A DNA stretch of 64,000 nucleotides from Mantis religiosa (GCA_030765055.1 CM060958.1:219501-283500); one strand, 5' to 3'; shown: positions 11,036 to 26,851, counted from the stretch's first letter. A program made the numbers and translations. The notes: generated by a model from the sequence alone, not told the origin.

Positions 11036-11310
11036 TAAATTCAATTCCGTGACTGGGCCTCAAACCATAGATCTTCAGCACTCCAACTAATGTAGAACAC
11101 CTATATCCACCTTAAACCTTTTGTTCTACATAGTCTAGGGGTAACATGCCAGACCCTGGTGTAATCAAAGTCACATTAGAACCTGGTGGAGGGCAATGGA
11201 TGTTTTCAGGTATGCAAGTTCGTAGCACAGTTATCTTCTGAACAGAACTAAAGCTGGAGGATACCTTTACGTCAAAAATATCTGTAGACCTGATGAAGAG
11301 CCCTGTGAGT
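11036..11310. repeat. SINE-H / SINE-C-related mosaic, copy 1
   Basis: Starts with an antisense tRNA-like piece (AAATTCAATTCCGTGACTGG, CTCAAACCATAGATCTTCAG) and continues into a second tRNA-like head in sense orientation (CATAGTCTAGGGGTAACATG). The whole block aligns with 13.6-13.89 kb. It abuts the broken 5' end of the antisense LINE. Confidence 0.55.
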
Positions 11311-11856
11311 AAAACTAATTAGTCAATGCCTTTCAAGGAATAGAACAAGAAACAAAGCAGTTAAAGGTGTCCGTAAGTTTTAATACTTCACTTAGTGCCC
11401 CTATTTCCAGATGGCAGAGGGATGGGAGCACCATAGTAGTGGAGGAAGAAGAATGTTCATTTAGACACCAAACAGCTGAGTATGAGATCAAATGATCTTG
11501 AAAACGTTTCATAGTAAGTGAAGTTGAGTGTAAACATAGTGACTCATAAATCAAACTCAAACATGAAAAATACTTTACTCTTAATAATGCTTCTGCTTTT
11601 AATGTTCATAAATAAAATTAACTTTATATTCTTGTGCATTTTATTTAACTACCATGTATATTACTAATTATTGATCACCAAAATATTGCCAGATATTAGT
11701 ATAATTCATCAAATTTTATACGTAATAGCTACATTTAACTATTATCATTTTTCACATTGTTTCTAAAAATTATCATCTGAAATAAAAACATTAACATTCC
11801 ACTGTGTAAGGATTATGATATAATGAAGCACAAAATTTATATAATTTTGAGTCCAA
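11311..11856. other. AT-rich spacer, nothing recognised
   Basis: Contains a short minus-strand frame (11333-11560) with no family resemblance that I can see. I could not link it to a repeat elsewhere in the window. Confidence 0.45.
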
Positions 11857-11945
11857 CTAATACTCAATGCTCCACTTATTGCTAGTATTTACCTAGAACA
11901 CGTTTCGTTAGGATCTTCCTAACATCAGCTGTTGTCGACTAATGC
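11857..11945 (-). repeat. Penelope terminal repeat, 3' copy
   Basis: On the minus strand it contains AGCTGATG, a perfect 7-bp hairpin (GTTAGGA, AGA, TCCTAAC) and GAAACGTG, followed by TTCTAGGTAAATACTAGC. The order CTGATG, stem, GAAAC resembles the core of the hammerhead ribozymes known in Penelope-like terminal repeats, though the core here is degenerate (the usual GA before stem II is not clear). Confidence 0.6.
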
Positions 11946-13002
11946 ACGTTAGTTTGGTGAACTCATCGTAGTTGATAGGTGCATCTGTTGGCATCTTGAT
12001 GAAACTGAAGTTTGGGTTTTCTTCAAAAGGTAGTGTCGAAATTAAACAATTTTCTTTCATATTCCTCTATGAAGATTTTTTCCCACGTGGCTAATGCAGC
12101 TGGACCTTGGGCACTTTAATAAGTGGATTTCTCTTTCCATACGAGATTACCATTCCAAAAATGGTACGCTCCCGCTGATTTATCTATTTCTTTGTTCCTG
12201 ATGTTCCTAAAATGCCCTTTAAGCCCAATGTTAAAGTTCCTTTTTGTTTTTCCAATGTAAAAGTTGACAGCCTTTGCAGTTTATTGGGTACACCTGATTC
12301 TTTGTCTGTGTATCTCCTTTGTATTATGTGATTTCGAAAGGTACACTAAATTTGTACACTAAATTTGTTCTGTGGGGCCAAAGAAATATTGTGCTCTTTG
12401 AAGAGCTTTTGGAAAAGTGTAGCTCTGGGACAAGTAAATTTTCTGTATGAAGTTTCATTGCTGATTGGGGTAGGAGTAGCTACTTATTTGCATCTTTGTT
12501 TTTTGAACTTATCAATTTTCTTTTTAAGCAATTCAGCACTGAATTCATTGTATTGTGCAATGTGAATGATATTGTACTCTGATATATTCCATCTTGTTTA
12601 AAGGTATATTAACCAGCCTTTAAGTTACTGTTGATAACAGTAAGCTTGTTGTCTTGGGTTATATCCATCTGCTTTTATAAATTTTCTGTGCATTTCCTTC
12701 CTATGTATGCCAAATTCTAGTTTATTATGTTTTCTGGTAAGCTTCAGAACTATGAAAGGGATTTCATTGTTTCTCTTTTTCTATGGAAAACTTAATTGCA
12801 GGATTTTGTAAATTAGTTTTAATGCATCATCCGCTTGTTTCTCATTTTCTATTGCCCAAATGTCATCCACATATCTATACCAATGTTTGAAAATTATTGG
12901 GAATGCCTTTGTGATATTGGTTTCCAAAAAGCTCATGAACAGGTTTGCCAAAAATGGGGACAATGGGTTGCCCACAGAAAGTCCTGATTTTTGTTCATTA
13001 GT

Positions 13003-13093
13003 CGACAACAGCCGATGTTAGGAAGATCCGAACGAAACACGTTCTAGGTAAATACTAGCAATAAGTGGAGCATTGAGTATGACTCAAAATTAT
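13003..13093 (+). repeat. Penelope terminal repeat, inverted 5' copy
   Basis: The same sequence as 11857-11945 but on the opposite strand: AGTCGACAACAGC, CGATGTTAGGAAGATCCGAA, CGAAACACGTTCTAGG, TAAATACTAGC. The two ends can therefore pair over about 90 bases. Compared with the other end it has changes in the CTGATG box (CCGATG) and one stem base (giving a GU pair). Confidence 0.8.
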
Positions 13094-13584
13094 ACCTTAA
13101 ATTATTTCATAGCATTACAATACCAAAAGAATAAAATGCTTGCCTCTTGTTGAGGTGCTTGTTTAAGCTCTCAATGTATTGCTTAATAGTCAACCAAATT
13201 GAACATTTTATTGCAAATCCTCCCAGTTATCTTATTTCTTCCTATTGGTGCTCCATGCAATAAATTAATTCTTTGTAACAAAGGACTACTACTAGGGTCA
13301 TGGGAATGAGTCTACATAGCTCAGCCTTGCTTCATGTGCACAGACCGCCATCCGCTTGCCTTACTATCTCCAGGTGGGGTCAAACTTGTTGACAGAAGGT
13401 AAAGTTTGTGCAATGGGGTGACGAAGCTCTTTCCTAGAGATATGTCACTAAATATTTAACATTAGATATTGACCAATAATCTCAGTTAACTCAAGATGCT
13501 ATACAGATCTTTTGATGTTAACAAGGTTGGATGAACTTGCAAACAATACAAATGTTAAACCACATTACCTTTCCAAAGCTAAAC
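13094..13584. other. Spacer, nothing recognised
   Basis: Mixed sequence with no coding or RNA motif that I can identify. Confidence 0.45.
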
Positions 13585-13890
13585 AGACTTGAAAAATTCA
13601 ATCTCATGACTGGATTCAAACCCTAGATTTTCAAACTGACTACAAAAATTCAATCCCATGACTGGGACTCAAAGCCTAGATTTTCAGCACTCCAAACTAT
13701 TGTAGAACACGTATATCCAACTTAAGTGTCTTATACTTTGTCGACTAGGGTTAACATTCCACGTTCTGGTGGAGGACAATGGCTTTGTTTTCATATTTAT
13801 CATGGCTCCCTTCAGTACAAACTAAAGTTGGTCAAGTAAAAACACCTCAAACCTGATAAAGAGGACAGTATTATCCTGCTGCTCAAAGAG
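13585..13890. repeat. SINE-H / SINE-C-related mosaic, copy 2
   Basis: Contains two successive antisense tRNA-like pieces (AATTCAATCTCATGACTGG, then AATTCAATCCCATGACTGGG) and then GTAGAACACGTATATCC with a GACTAGGGTTAACATTCC head. It aligns with 11.04-11.31 kb, which has only one of the two antisense pieces. Confidence 0.55.
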
Positions 13891-14136
13891 TTGCCATGGC
13901 TTTACCTTTGTCAGTTAACACCAATTATTTTTTTAAGAGAGGGGTACTGTCACAGCTCTTGATTGTGTGCTAAGCACTAATGAAGGCATCACTTCAGCCA
14001 ATGGAATGCGCAGGAATCACAAGTGACGGATATGTCCACGTGCAGTAATCAGTACATTATCTGAGAGGCTTCTTTTGACGAAGATAAAGCCTAGGTAATC
14101 ATTTGAGCAGCACAATATCTAGCCAACATATTTCAG

Positions 14137-14634
14137 AAAAGGTCAGTGCCACTATTTTGCTTATTTTCATTCTGTAATGTCTTATGGTATACTTAGCTGG
14201 GGAAATGCTAAAGATGTATCAAAAATATTTAGACTGCAGAAAAGGGCTATTCGTTATAGTAAATATTCCTTTAACCACCAGCTGTAAACCATATTTTAAA
14301 GTACTAAAAATACTTCCATTACCCTGTGTGTATATATAAAGCTCTAATTAGGACAAGAATTGTACTTGTTCAATTTGAAACAAATTTGCAGATACATACA
14401 CATAATACAAGAAGTAAATCAGATCTATGCATTATAAGCCACAATACAACTTTATTCACACATAGCTTCGAACATAAAGCAGTATTATTATATAACAAAC
14501 TACCCGATGGCATTAAAAGTGTAACATCGGAAAAAAGGTTTAAACTGACTAGTAAGAACATTTTAAGAGAAGGTTGCTGTTATTCAGTGGAAGAATACTT
14601 AAAACATGATCAACATATCAATGCTTCCTAAAAT
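14137..14634 (+). pseudogene. CR1-like LINE, C-terminal RT fragment
   Basis: The last part of a non-LTR RT protein. Upstream, with frame breaks, are AYFHSVMSYGILSWGNAKD-like and LQKRAIRY. From about 14326 the frame is open to the TAA at 14629-14631 and reads HNTRSKSDLCI, SFEHKAVLLYNKLPDGIK and EGCCYSVEEYL. The series WGN, LQKRAIR, TR, LYNKLP, Y-S-V-E-E-Y-L is the usual tail of CR1-like arthropod LINEs. The catalytic RT core is absent, so this is a 5'-truncated dead copy. Confidence 0.8.
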
Positions 14635-16020
14635 GATGTTTGTGAATACCTGTGCAACTTCGAAGGTGATACTTTTAATATTCAGAAAAGCTGTAAAAAA
14701 TATCCTAAAAGTAATGTCACAGACAACAGATGAGTTTCTAAGAAGTAAAACTAAATAATAATAAAGTAAATATTGATTTTTTTGCGTAAAAATTATGTCT
14801 CTTACAGCCTAGTTCTTAAAAATGTAATACATTAAATTATTATGTGACCTAGGTTGCATTATTCTTAATTACTATTTGTATTCTGTTGATTACTACTGCA
14901 TTACTTTAATCACTATTGTATTATTTAACTACTATTGTATTATTCATAATTTTATTACTCATAAGAAATGTATTATTCTTATGGGTACAAATTTGATTTA
15001 GCCATGAATATTGTATGTTCATAAGGTGAATTTAACTATCTATGATATTTGACACATGTTTTACATTTCTCTTCTGCAAACCTTTAGATTTTTCAAATGA
15101 AGATTGAAAATGAAAGACTTCATTCTTTTTACATAAAAAGTATGTTATATATTCAGAAAGACTCACGTTGTCCAAACAATGCATAACTAACAGCAGAGGA
15201 AAATAGAAATGTGTTCTCTATTCACATACAAATTATTCTTAAATAAAGTAAGAGTATGTTAAGATAAAAAATTTTATCGTTTTTTCTTGTAGGTACAAGG
15301 AAATATGGGAATACAGTTAACTAAGTGACAGTCAATACGTTTTAACAGCCAGCCCCTATGTGATAGCTTTGAAATACCATTATCTTTGAATTGCAATGCT
15401 TTACAAATTATACAAAAATAATCAAAATAAAGACCTCTAGGACATTCCCACAAAATTTGATATATATTTCATTTGATGTGAAAATATGACAAATTTATAG
15501 AATGATTAAATAAATATGATTAAATATGTTATAAAATATTCAGGATTAATAATTCAGAAAACGGCAAAAAATTTTACCTGTACATAAGTGTGGGATGCAA
15601 CTAATTTGAATGTATTTGAATCTTCAGATCTCATCCTTGGAACATGCTACACTCCAAAACCAGCTTTAACCAAATTTATACTTTTAGGTAAAGATGCAAA
15701 AAGTACCACAGGCAAAAAGTGACTTAAGGGTTCTCAAAACATGTATTTTCAGTGAAATCTCAGTGTGTAGTGCAATACCTTGTCTACCAGTTGAAAGTAA
15801 GTAGTAGTGATTTTTTATTAATGAACTTAAATCTCCAATGAAATTTGTATTTCGTTTGAGTTAAATGCATTACCCACTCTGCTTACTACAGATAAGAAAA
15901 AAGTAACAAATTGGTCAGGTAGGCAATTATGCAACGATCATTATCCATGATCACTGTTAAGTACATAACCACTACTAAAAGTTATTACCTAAGTGATTTT
16001 AATCACCATTCAGTTGCTAC
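14635..16020. other. AT-rich region, nothing recognised
   Basis: Very AT-rich. It holds a short local duplication of the TACTATTGTATTATT kind near 14.9 kb. No frame or repeat family recognised. Confidence 0.5.
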
Positions 16021-16022
16021 GA

Positions 16023-16228
16023 TTTTTTTAAACTTACATCCTCCTTGAAATTATGTTACAATGAGTGCAGGGCACATAGAGCTTAAGAGGTACCTGACAT
16101 TCGACTTTCAGAATAAGGGAAAACCACGGAGAAAAAACGTACAGGTAACTCACGTCGGCCGACATTCTAACTCTGGACCTCTTGAATGTGAAGCAGACAC
16201 TACCATCGATGCAATAGAGGCGGGCTTC
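16023..16228 (-). repeat. SINE-A copy, antisense
   Basis: On the plus strand: TTACATCCTCCTTG, GAGCTTAAGAGGTACCTGAC, ATAAGGGAAAACC, GTAACTCACGTCGGCC, CTACCATCGATG and CGGGCTTCAA. An open frame of 65 codons crosses it by chance. Confidence 0.7.
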
Positions 16229-16370
16229 AAGTGTTACAGTGCTCTTAAATTAATATAATGCAGAAAAGTAAAATTTTTTAATATCTTCGATAAAGGGTCT
16301 GCGTCTGTATGCGAGCGTCTGCGTGGCGGGGAAATTGGAAAAATCCGGGCGAGGATAATTAAGCATACAT

Positions 16371-20350
<3,980 letters not shown>

Positions 20351-21074
20351 CTAATTTTCGGAAATCATTTTTTCGAAAATTGTCCATGTTAGGGGTAGTT
20401 TGGGTTGGTAGTATGTCATTGAAAGGGACTTAATATTGCATTATCAGCTCTCAGCTGCGTTTAAAGTTAAGCCTCTAGTCATGTAGTGGATTTAAAATCC
20501 ATTGCAAAATTTGTAAACCTACAAAGTCAAACGTATTTCAATAAAAAGACTTAAGTGTATACAAGATTAGTTTTCCGATAAGTGAATACAGAACGAGTTG
20601 TCACTGTTCTAAGCCGTGCGTAATAAGGGAACTTTGCTTCATTGTCCAGAAGCAAGCAGTTCATGTTACTCCTTAGAATCCCTCGCTTCTGTTATGAGAA
20701 ATGTGGAGGGCAGGCACGTACACCAATGTTGAAGTGGGAACTCCATGAACATTCACGCAAAGGAAATCCAGTCTTTATTCAAACCTGGAGAGAAAGTTCT
20801 TTTAGGCGTTCGCAATTTCACTATTTCAAACAAGAAACAACTGCGTATCACAAATTTCCGTAGCTACAAACTCATTCTTGGGTATCGAAATTTTATACAT
20901 AAAACTTACCAGAAAAGTTATCGTTATAAAATATTTGAAATCTTAAATCCTCTCAAAATCCTCTTTTGAGTATGTCATTGACAACACTATTCGTAATGGC
21001 CACTTTTGTTATTTTGAGTAAAAATGTAACACGATGGTTCACTATTGTAATGACAGTTTACAGCGGCTACTGAC

Positions 21075-21430
21075 AATCGGTTGCGTCCGTATTTAGGAGG
21101 TCGTGGGTTCCATTGCCCCGACTTACGGTTTCTTAGAGGGTTTCCTGAGTCGCTAGCTAGAATAATTAAATCTTTTGAATTTCTTATCCCTCCTCTTCCT
21201 TTCATCCTGGTCGGATGTTACAGCTTTCTATCTACTAGTTTCGACATTATCACGGAATTTACTGGCCCTCATGATCGGCGGAGACATTCGAGTCCCGAAC
21301 CACCCAGGGGATATGTAAACCTCCAGGGGGAAGGGCCGAGAGCCCGAAGAATTTTAAACTCTAGTGGTTAGAGACCCTGCCCTCTGCTGTCCTGAGTTCG
21401 GCCATTCTGAGAACTTATAACACCGAAATT
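21075..21430 (+). repeat. SINE-D mosaic (tRNA-like units)
   Basis: A SINE-B-like fragment (AGGGTTTCCTGAGTCGCTAG, then TTTCTTATCCCTCCTCTTCC and TTTCATCCTGGTCGGATG) followed by a second tRNA-like piece (CTAGTGGTTAGAGACCC, TGCCCTCTGCTGTCCTGAG). The same block lies at 34.45-34.79 kb in the second copy of segment C. Frames across it (21081-21371 and 20987-21205) are spurious. Confidence 0.5.
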
Positions 21431-22420
21431 ATCTGGAGTTTAAAACGAAAATGTTGTTGCTCTATCAGATATGTTCTTAACTTTATGAAGAATATGAAGC
21501 GACCAATTCTGTTTTATTTGAAAATACTACGGGGCGGTAAATACGGGCGAATCGAAGTTCGAGATGTTGAGGGCAAAAGACTTGTAAAAATGCGGGCTAC
21601 TTGTCGACTTTGAAAAACGAAATCAAATCTGAATATATTAAGGATTACACTGTCGTGAGAAGTAAAATTTTGTTCGCTTATTTGAGATCTGAGAGATTTT
21701 AACTAAGTTGTTCTAAACTGAATGATGCTTTCCATTTTATTCCATCACTTAAGGTTTTCTCAAAAATTACAAAAATTTTGGACAAATTTTATGTAAAAAC
21801 GTGCATTATGTATAAAATACAGAATGTAAAATTTGCTATCAGAGATTATATTAACCAATTTGGATATGCTAAATTGAATGGCACTTCCCATTTTTCTATC
21901 ACGATAGGTTCTCACAAATTACAAAATAGATTTTTAAAATACTGCAATTATATGTAGTGTACAATATATAAAACGTATCGAATTTCATAAGTGGTACGTG
22001 TTACGCGAAAACTTATTTTCGAAATCAGTTATTCCCTTCCAGATAAGTAGACCATTTTCATCAATACTGGTGAAGTATCCCAGGACAGTTATTAATGCAG
22101 ACATGAGTTCTGGCATTACATTAACACTAGCTAAGTTTTCTGAACATATTTTAAAGAAATATAGTGTGCTGAAAATTTAACCTTGGAACAAAAAAAATTC
22201 TTTTTGATGCAGTAAAATTTAGCTTCATTTAACCTATTTAAATATCAAACTGAAGATGTAAAATACTTTGAACATTTAAGTAATGAAACTGGTTGGATGT
22301 TGTCTGTTCTAACAAAGTTACACAAGCTCACATCCTTAAGATCAAGTCTAAAGGAGTAGTTTACTGCTTAAGGATATCTATAACAATTTGAAATCCTGAA
22401 CTAATAACGCTAGCTTAAAG

Positions 22421-24170
22421 ATTTATACCACAGATGTAACTTACCACAAATATGATACAGCCCAAATTTTGTCAATTTCACATTTATAATTTGGAAAACA
22501 TGGTTAAATTTATTTTTGGTAACCTCTTCTAAAACGTCCCTTGCGAAAAAGTAACTTAAATGTTGGTCCAATATTTTAACAGGTTCCCAATACATCCATT
22601 TTTTTTCAATTTGCCCCAACTTTCTGTGTCTCAAACTTTAGACCCCAGAAACTTTTCAAGCTGTGAATATGGAATTTCTGCCCAAAACTTGAATTTGGTG
22701 TTTTGAAGTAAAGAAAGTAGTTAAATGCATCACACAATAAAACTCAGGGCAATTTCTATTCACTGTATCTCTGAACCTGCGCAGCAAGTTTCATTATTCT
22801 AACAAACTGCGACGCAAGGAGCATTTTAAACGCTAACTTCAAGATTTACAAGCCTTGTTCAATAAAGAATGATCACAATCTTATCAGAATGTACCGTTAC
22901 TCAACCTCAATTTTGATGGTTCTTCTCAAAATAGTCTCCCCTGAATGCCATGCACCTGTCCCAGCGTTTCTGCCAGACTTCAGAGACATGCTGGAAACCA
23001 TTTTTAGAGAGCCTTCACCACTGCTTCTCCCACGAAGGTGTTTCTTCAAAGTTAGGGATTAGAAAAAAGTCACATGGGACTACATAAGGACTATAGTGAG
23101 GGTGAAGGATGTACTTAGCGCTGACTTTTGCAAGATATTCAGCAACACCATTGACAATATGTGGCAGCGCATTATCGTGGTGCAGCATGCAGCCTGCTTC
23201 ACGGAAATGTGGTCTTTTGCGCCTGATATGGACTTGCAAGGTTTTCAGAACATTGCTAGTATTGTCCAGTTACTGATGTGTGTGCAGGTACAACATGCTG
23301 ATAAACGATTCCATGAATATCAAAGAATGAGATGAGCATAACTTTCCCAGCAGAAGCAGCCACTTGCTTTGTGGGGGTTGGAGATTTCCACACCGAGATT
23401 TGCTGTTTGCTCTCAGGATCAAAATGATGTAGCCAAGTTTCATCAGCAGTAATTACGTTTGAAAAAAAAAACGGATGTTCCTCTAACATCAGCTTTAACT
23501 GCATGTTTCCTGTAACATTGCATAGGCTTCAACTGAAGATTTGTAGAGACGAAAGCAGAATTTCAAAGCCGCATATTGTTCCTCGCCTGTTACCTCCATT
23601 GCAGCGGTCGGCGATACTGAACATATCTGAACTTACCTTGATCTTACAGGTAAGAACTAGGAGTACCAACAATGAAACTACTGCAGCGTTTTTGTTTCAC
23701 ATTAAGCTAGTTGAATATAATAAGATTGAATTTTAGTCCGAAACATTATGATCGTAATAAAAATGATTCTTTATTGAACAGCCCTCGTATACCACAGATG
23801 CAACTTAGTGCAAACGTGATAAAGCCCAAATTTTGTTAATTTCTCTTTGACTTTGGAAAACATGGTGAAATTTGTGTTAAGTCGCCTCAAAATAAATTTT
23901 GGTCCAATATTTTAACAACAGGTTCCCAATACATCCATTTTATTAATTTGCCCTAGCTTTCTGTCTCAAACTTGAGACTCCAGAAATTTTTAAAACTGTG
24001 GATATGGAACTTTTACCTAAATTTGTGTTTTGAAGTACAGAAAGTGTACTTATATGCATCTCACAACAAAACCCAGGGCAATTTCTATTCACTGTTTCTC
24101 TCTGAACGTGTGTAGCATGTTTCGTTAGTCTAACACAAACTGCGACGCAAGTAGCATTTTAAATGATGAA
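22421..24170. repeat. Tandem pair of ~0.4-kb units split by a mariner
   Basis: Unit 1 (22421-22848) and unit 2 (about 23790-24170) share ATACCACAGATG[T/C]AACTTA, GGTTCCCAATACATCCATTT, CCCAGGGCAATTTCTATTC-like and AACTGCGACGCAAG blocks in the same order. The mariner at 22849-23787 sits exactly between them. The second copy of segment C has the same arrangement (35.80-36.22 and 37.19-37.58 kb). Confidence 0.8.
22849..23787 (-). pseudogene. Mariner transposon, internally deleted (copy 1)
   Basis: A 939-bp antisense mariner-like element between TA dinucleotides (22847-22848, 23788-23789). Its ends are inverted repeats with TTGTTCAATAAAGAAT and CTGTTCAATAAAGAAT cores. The remaining transposase reads VITADETWLHHFDPESKQQ, SAGKVMLISFFDIHGIVY, KRPHFREAG and MLHHDNALPH, so the first two catalytic Asp of the DD34D triad are kept. 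The third lies in a YSPD motif that reads YSPY here. About 294 bp encoding the N-terminal helix-turn-helix region is missing relative to the full-length copy at 60.56 kb. A frameshift follows. It cannot make a working transposase. Confidence 0.92.
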
Positions 24171-25008
24171 AATGCTGATAGTACTAATAGCGAGTAAACA
24201 ATGATAAAGAATTAGAATGCATATCTAACAAGCATTCACGTAACTTTGAAACTAGATTAGAGCATATAAAACTGACTTGCCAATACTATCTAAGCATTCT
24301 TTGGATTCAGGAACGCTTACACTATTTTACAGGCTTAAGAAGAAAAGGTGCTTTTTTGAAAATGCGAAGAAAACTGTCACAGCTGTCCTTAAGTTACCGC
24401 CGTCAAACGTAATTTAACTCAGGACCTTAATTGGAGTTGCGTTAGTAAATTATTCCGTTTCGCAATTCGAATAATTTGCATTTTTATGACTAACTAAAAG
24501 GTGAAGCTTTTCAAAAATGACGTCAGTATCTATTGCATAACCTAACGATAATTAACTTTTGATCTGAACTTAGCAGCTTCAAAATCACAAATGTCTTAGT
24601 TTTAAGTATCAAATTTCCCAAAGATAAGTGAATCTGCTTTTCATTTACTATCACATATCTAGACGAGTAATTTGAATTTTTGGCGACGAAACTTTAACAT
24701 CAAGTTTCTCAAAAATAAGGTCAATATCTATTGCATAATTAGGGCTCGAAAGTTGATGAGCCAAAAATTAGAGATAAATGACAAAAAATTCTCTTAAATT
24801 ATGGATAAAGTATTAAAGTTTATAAAGATGACAATTTTTTTAATTTTAAGGTTAAATATGTTAAATATATAATCATTATTAGTTATAACTAGAAATTTTA
24901 TGTAATTACCTATTTATGTACTAGAAAATGTATATAAATGCCTTACTCATCATTACAATAAATCATTGCCATTCGTAGGTTCTCGGGTTTGAAGGTTCGT
25001 TGGCTGTC

Positions 25009-25460
25009 TTAAACACATCTATACTTTGAAAAACTTCTCTCTAGTTCAACTGACGTCATGGACGCATACTTGTGATGGTCTCCTCGTGAAAAACCTTTAA
25101 AACTAAAATCAAAATGGTCACTCAACAGAACTTTCTCAACTTTATACAACGACCGACACCCAAAGTTCTTTTCTAATACATTTTTCATTTTCTCATATAT
25201 TTCGTTACTAATTTTTCCCACTCATTTTTGCAAATGTTCACTCACACCTTTAATCTTTTCTGACAACCGCATGTATGCTTTCATATTTTCTAGCAATGTT
25301 ATTGTTTCTGCCAAAATTGAAAGATTGGCAGTGATAAATGCCAAATTTCCTTAATTTGAGGTTCATCCAGCAAGTCTCCAGTATCAGCTATAGACACAGC
25401 ATTTTGGGTGTGCCCTATGCATGTTACGTCAAGCACTTTGGTGTAGAATGACTAATAGGT
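25009..25460 (-). pseudogene. hAT-like transposase C-terminal fragment (hAT-2, copy 1)
   Basis: The minus strand encodes, through breaks, LDVTCIGHTQNAVSI, then EIYEKMKNVLEKNFGCRSL, then KYASMTSVELERSFSKYRCV ending in a stop at 25009. The S/T-x-ELERSFSKYR box is the start of the hAT C-terminal dimerisation region (usually S-x-E-x-ERSFS), and the preceding K-M-x-N-V-L-x-K-N pattern is common in insect members of this family. The catalytic domain was not found. The same fragment is at 38.44-38.88 kb. Confidence 0.7.
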
Positions 25461-25929
25461 ACTAAAACCCCCAAAATGAAAAAAGATGGAATATATAAGT
25501 AGTCAATATTGCTTCATTTTAGGAACAATTTATTTATATTGCGTTCTGCACTGATGACGCGACCTAGTAACTTAACGAGATTTTTCTTTTAACTTTTAAG
25601 ATCTGAACTTGGCAGCTTCAAAAAGCAAGAGTATTTTCTAGTTTTACGTATAATGAATTTCCCAAGATTATCAAATGTTGCTTTCTATATATTACTACAA
25701 ATTTAGACAAATCTATTTGATTTTAAGAGACGTCCTTTCGAACCTCAGCTTAATAGGCAATAGTCTAGTCTAGTGTGTAAAAAGTAAATATTTTAGGTTT
25801 AATCCTTGATAAAGTTAACTTGGAACAACCACGTTGAGAAACTATAAAGTAAATTAAGCTCAGGACTTTGTGTTGCGATATTTAGCCAATTTTCTCTTAG
25901 TAGATACTAGTAAGTATATTTTGTATTAA

Positions 25930-26369
25930 TATATTCACACATTTCTTATGGCATCGAGCTGTGGGGACACTTCAAAATTAAACTTTGGAAAGAATTTTCT
26001 CCTGGGAAAAATAACACGTACGAGTTCATGCAGGCCGTATTTTAAAAGATTAAACATACTTACTCTTCCCTGAATATTTGTTCTGCGAACAATACTTTTT
26101 GTACATAACAGGAATATAACCTCCACAAATTCCGATGTCCACACATATGAAACAAGGGGAAAATAACTATATAGTTAAAGGTCACAGGCTAACACCTTTT
26201 GAACATGAGGTCCAATATTTTGGTCCAAAACTACTTAATATGCTTCCGGAAACCATAAAAAATACTGTCAGCTGCTAAGTTTAAATCTAAACTGACTAAA
26301 TTCTTGTTAAGCAGAGCCTATTACACTATAGATGAATATTTTGATGACAACTTCAATGATTTTGAATAC
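25930..26369 (+). pseudogene. CR1-like LINE tail, interrupted by a solo LTR
   Basis: A decayed end of a CR1-like RT protein: YGIELWG near 25950, then GHRLTPFEHEVQYFGPKLLN, MLPETIKNT and KFKSKLTKFLLSRAYYTIDE in two frames. It resembles the 14.14-14.63 kb fragment in layout (FGPKLLNMLPE against LLYNKLPDG, AYYTIDEYF against CCYSVEEYL) but is a different copy. The gene trace stops at 26369, where an LTR begins, and the LINE sequence appears to resume at about 26856. Confidence 0.75.
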
Positions 26370-26851
26370 TGTGACTTTGTGGGTCCGTGAAATGAAAAGT
26401 CCAATTTCACCACTCAAAAATGTTCTTTATTTCCACCGACTTACAGTTAAACACTTGCCAATTACATAAAATTACGTAATGCACACAATTACGATTCACC
26501 AGTTCGTCCGTCACAATTTCACTTGCACTCGTAATTACGTACGGTCTTCTCACTAGCACTGCGTCCTTGCACCAAGAACTGACTGACTAGCTGACTTCAC
26601 TTCGCTCCGGCAGCCCCTTTTTATAGGAATATTGCCGCCCTCTGGCTTCCACAGGAAGGTTCCAGTAGATGAAAGATCCCGTAATGTCCAGAACACAGGT
26701 AGAAGAGAAACAGACCGCACAAAAATGTTTTTTCCCCCAGCCATCCCTGTCACCACTATAAGACGGTCGAGGGGGAGGCGTGGCTAACACGGACCTCCCC
26801 TGTCTTCCGCTCTCAGCTGGTTCCATAGGGTGTTCCAACGCCCGGGTGACA
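26370..26851 (-). mobile_element. Solo LTR of an LTR retrotransposon
   Basis: A 482-bp, relatively GC-rich block. On the minus strand it starts TGTCACCCGGG and ends AAAGTCACA (TG..CA ends). It is bounded by ATAC (366-369 and 852-855; the match can be read as 6 bp, AATACT, depending on where the ends are set). Inside, on the minus strand, are a TATAAAAAGG box (26616-26625) and, about 190 bp downstream, AATAAA (26426-26431), in the order expected for U3, R and U5. No primer-binding site, gag-pol or partner LTR is seen on either side, so it looks like the product of LTR-LTR recombination. It is inserted in the CR1-like LINE tail. Frames inside (26553-26838, minus) are not genes. Confidence 0.78.

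Larger units (their letters stand above)
11857..13093 (-). mobile_element. Penelope-like element, truncated, with GIY-YIG domain
   Basis: An antisense Penelope-like retroelement. The RT part at 12781-13008 reads GLSVGNPLSPFLANLFM, then HWYRYVDDIWAI, the palm motif with catalytic YVDD characteristic of this group. Downstream on the minus strand, near 12.1-12.3 kb, is a GIY-YIG endonuclease trace: INCKGCQ followed, after a frameshift, by FYIGKTKRNF and then LKGHFRNIRNKEIDKSAGAYH. The RT N-terminal half is missing, so the copy is 5' truncated. Frameshifts between RT and GIY-YIG make it inactive. Both ends carry the same sequence of about 90 bp in inverted orientation, matching the terminal-repeat habits of Penelope-like elements. 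Confidence 0.85.
20634..25846. repeat. Segment C, copy 1 of a long tandem duplication
   Basis: Collinear with 34004-39268 over about 5.2 kb, including a SINE-like unit, a tandem pair, a deleted mariner and a hAT fragment. It begins at TTGCTTCATTGTCCAG and last matches at CAACCACGTTGA. Copies differ mainly by substitutions and small indels. Confidence 0.85.

Noticed and set aside
21081..21371. 96-codon frame with a Pro-rich end
   Set aside because: Covers a tRNA-like SINE mosaic and is not kept in frame in the paralogue at 34.47-34.69 kb.
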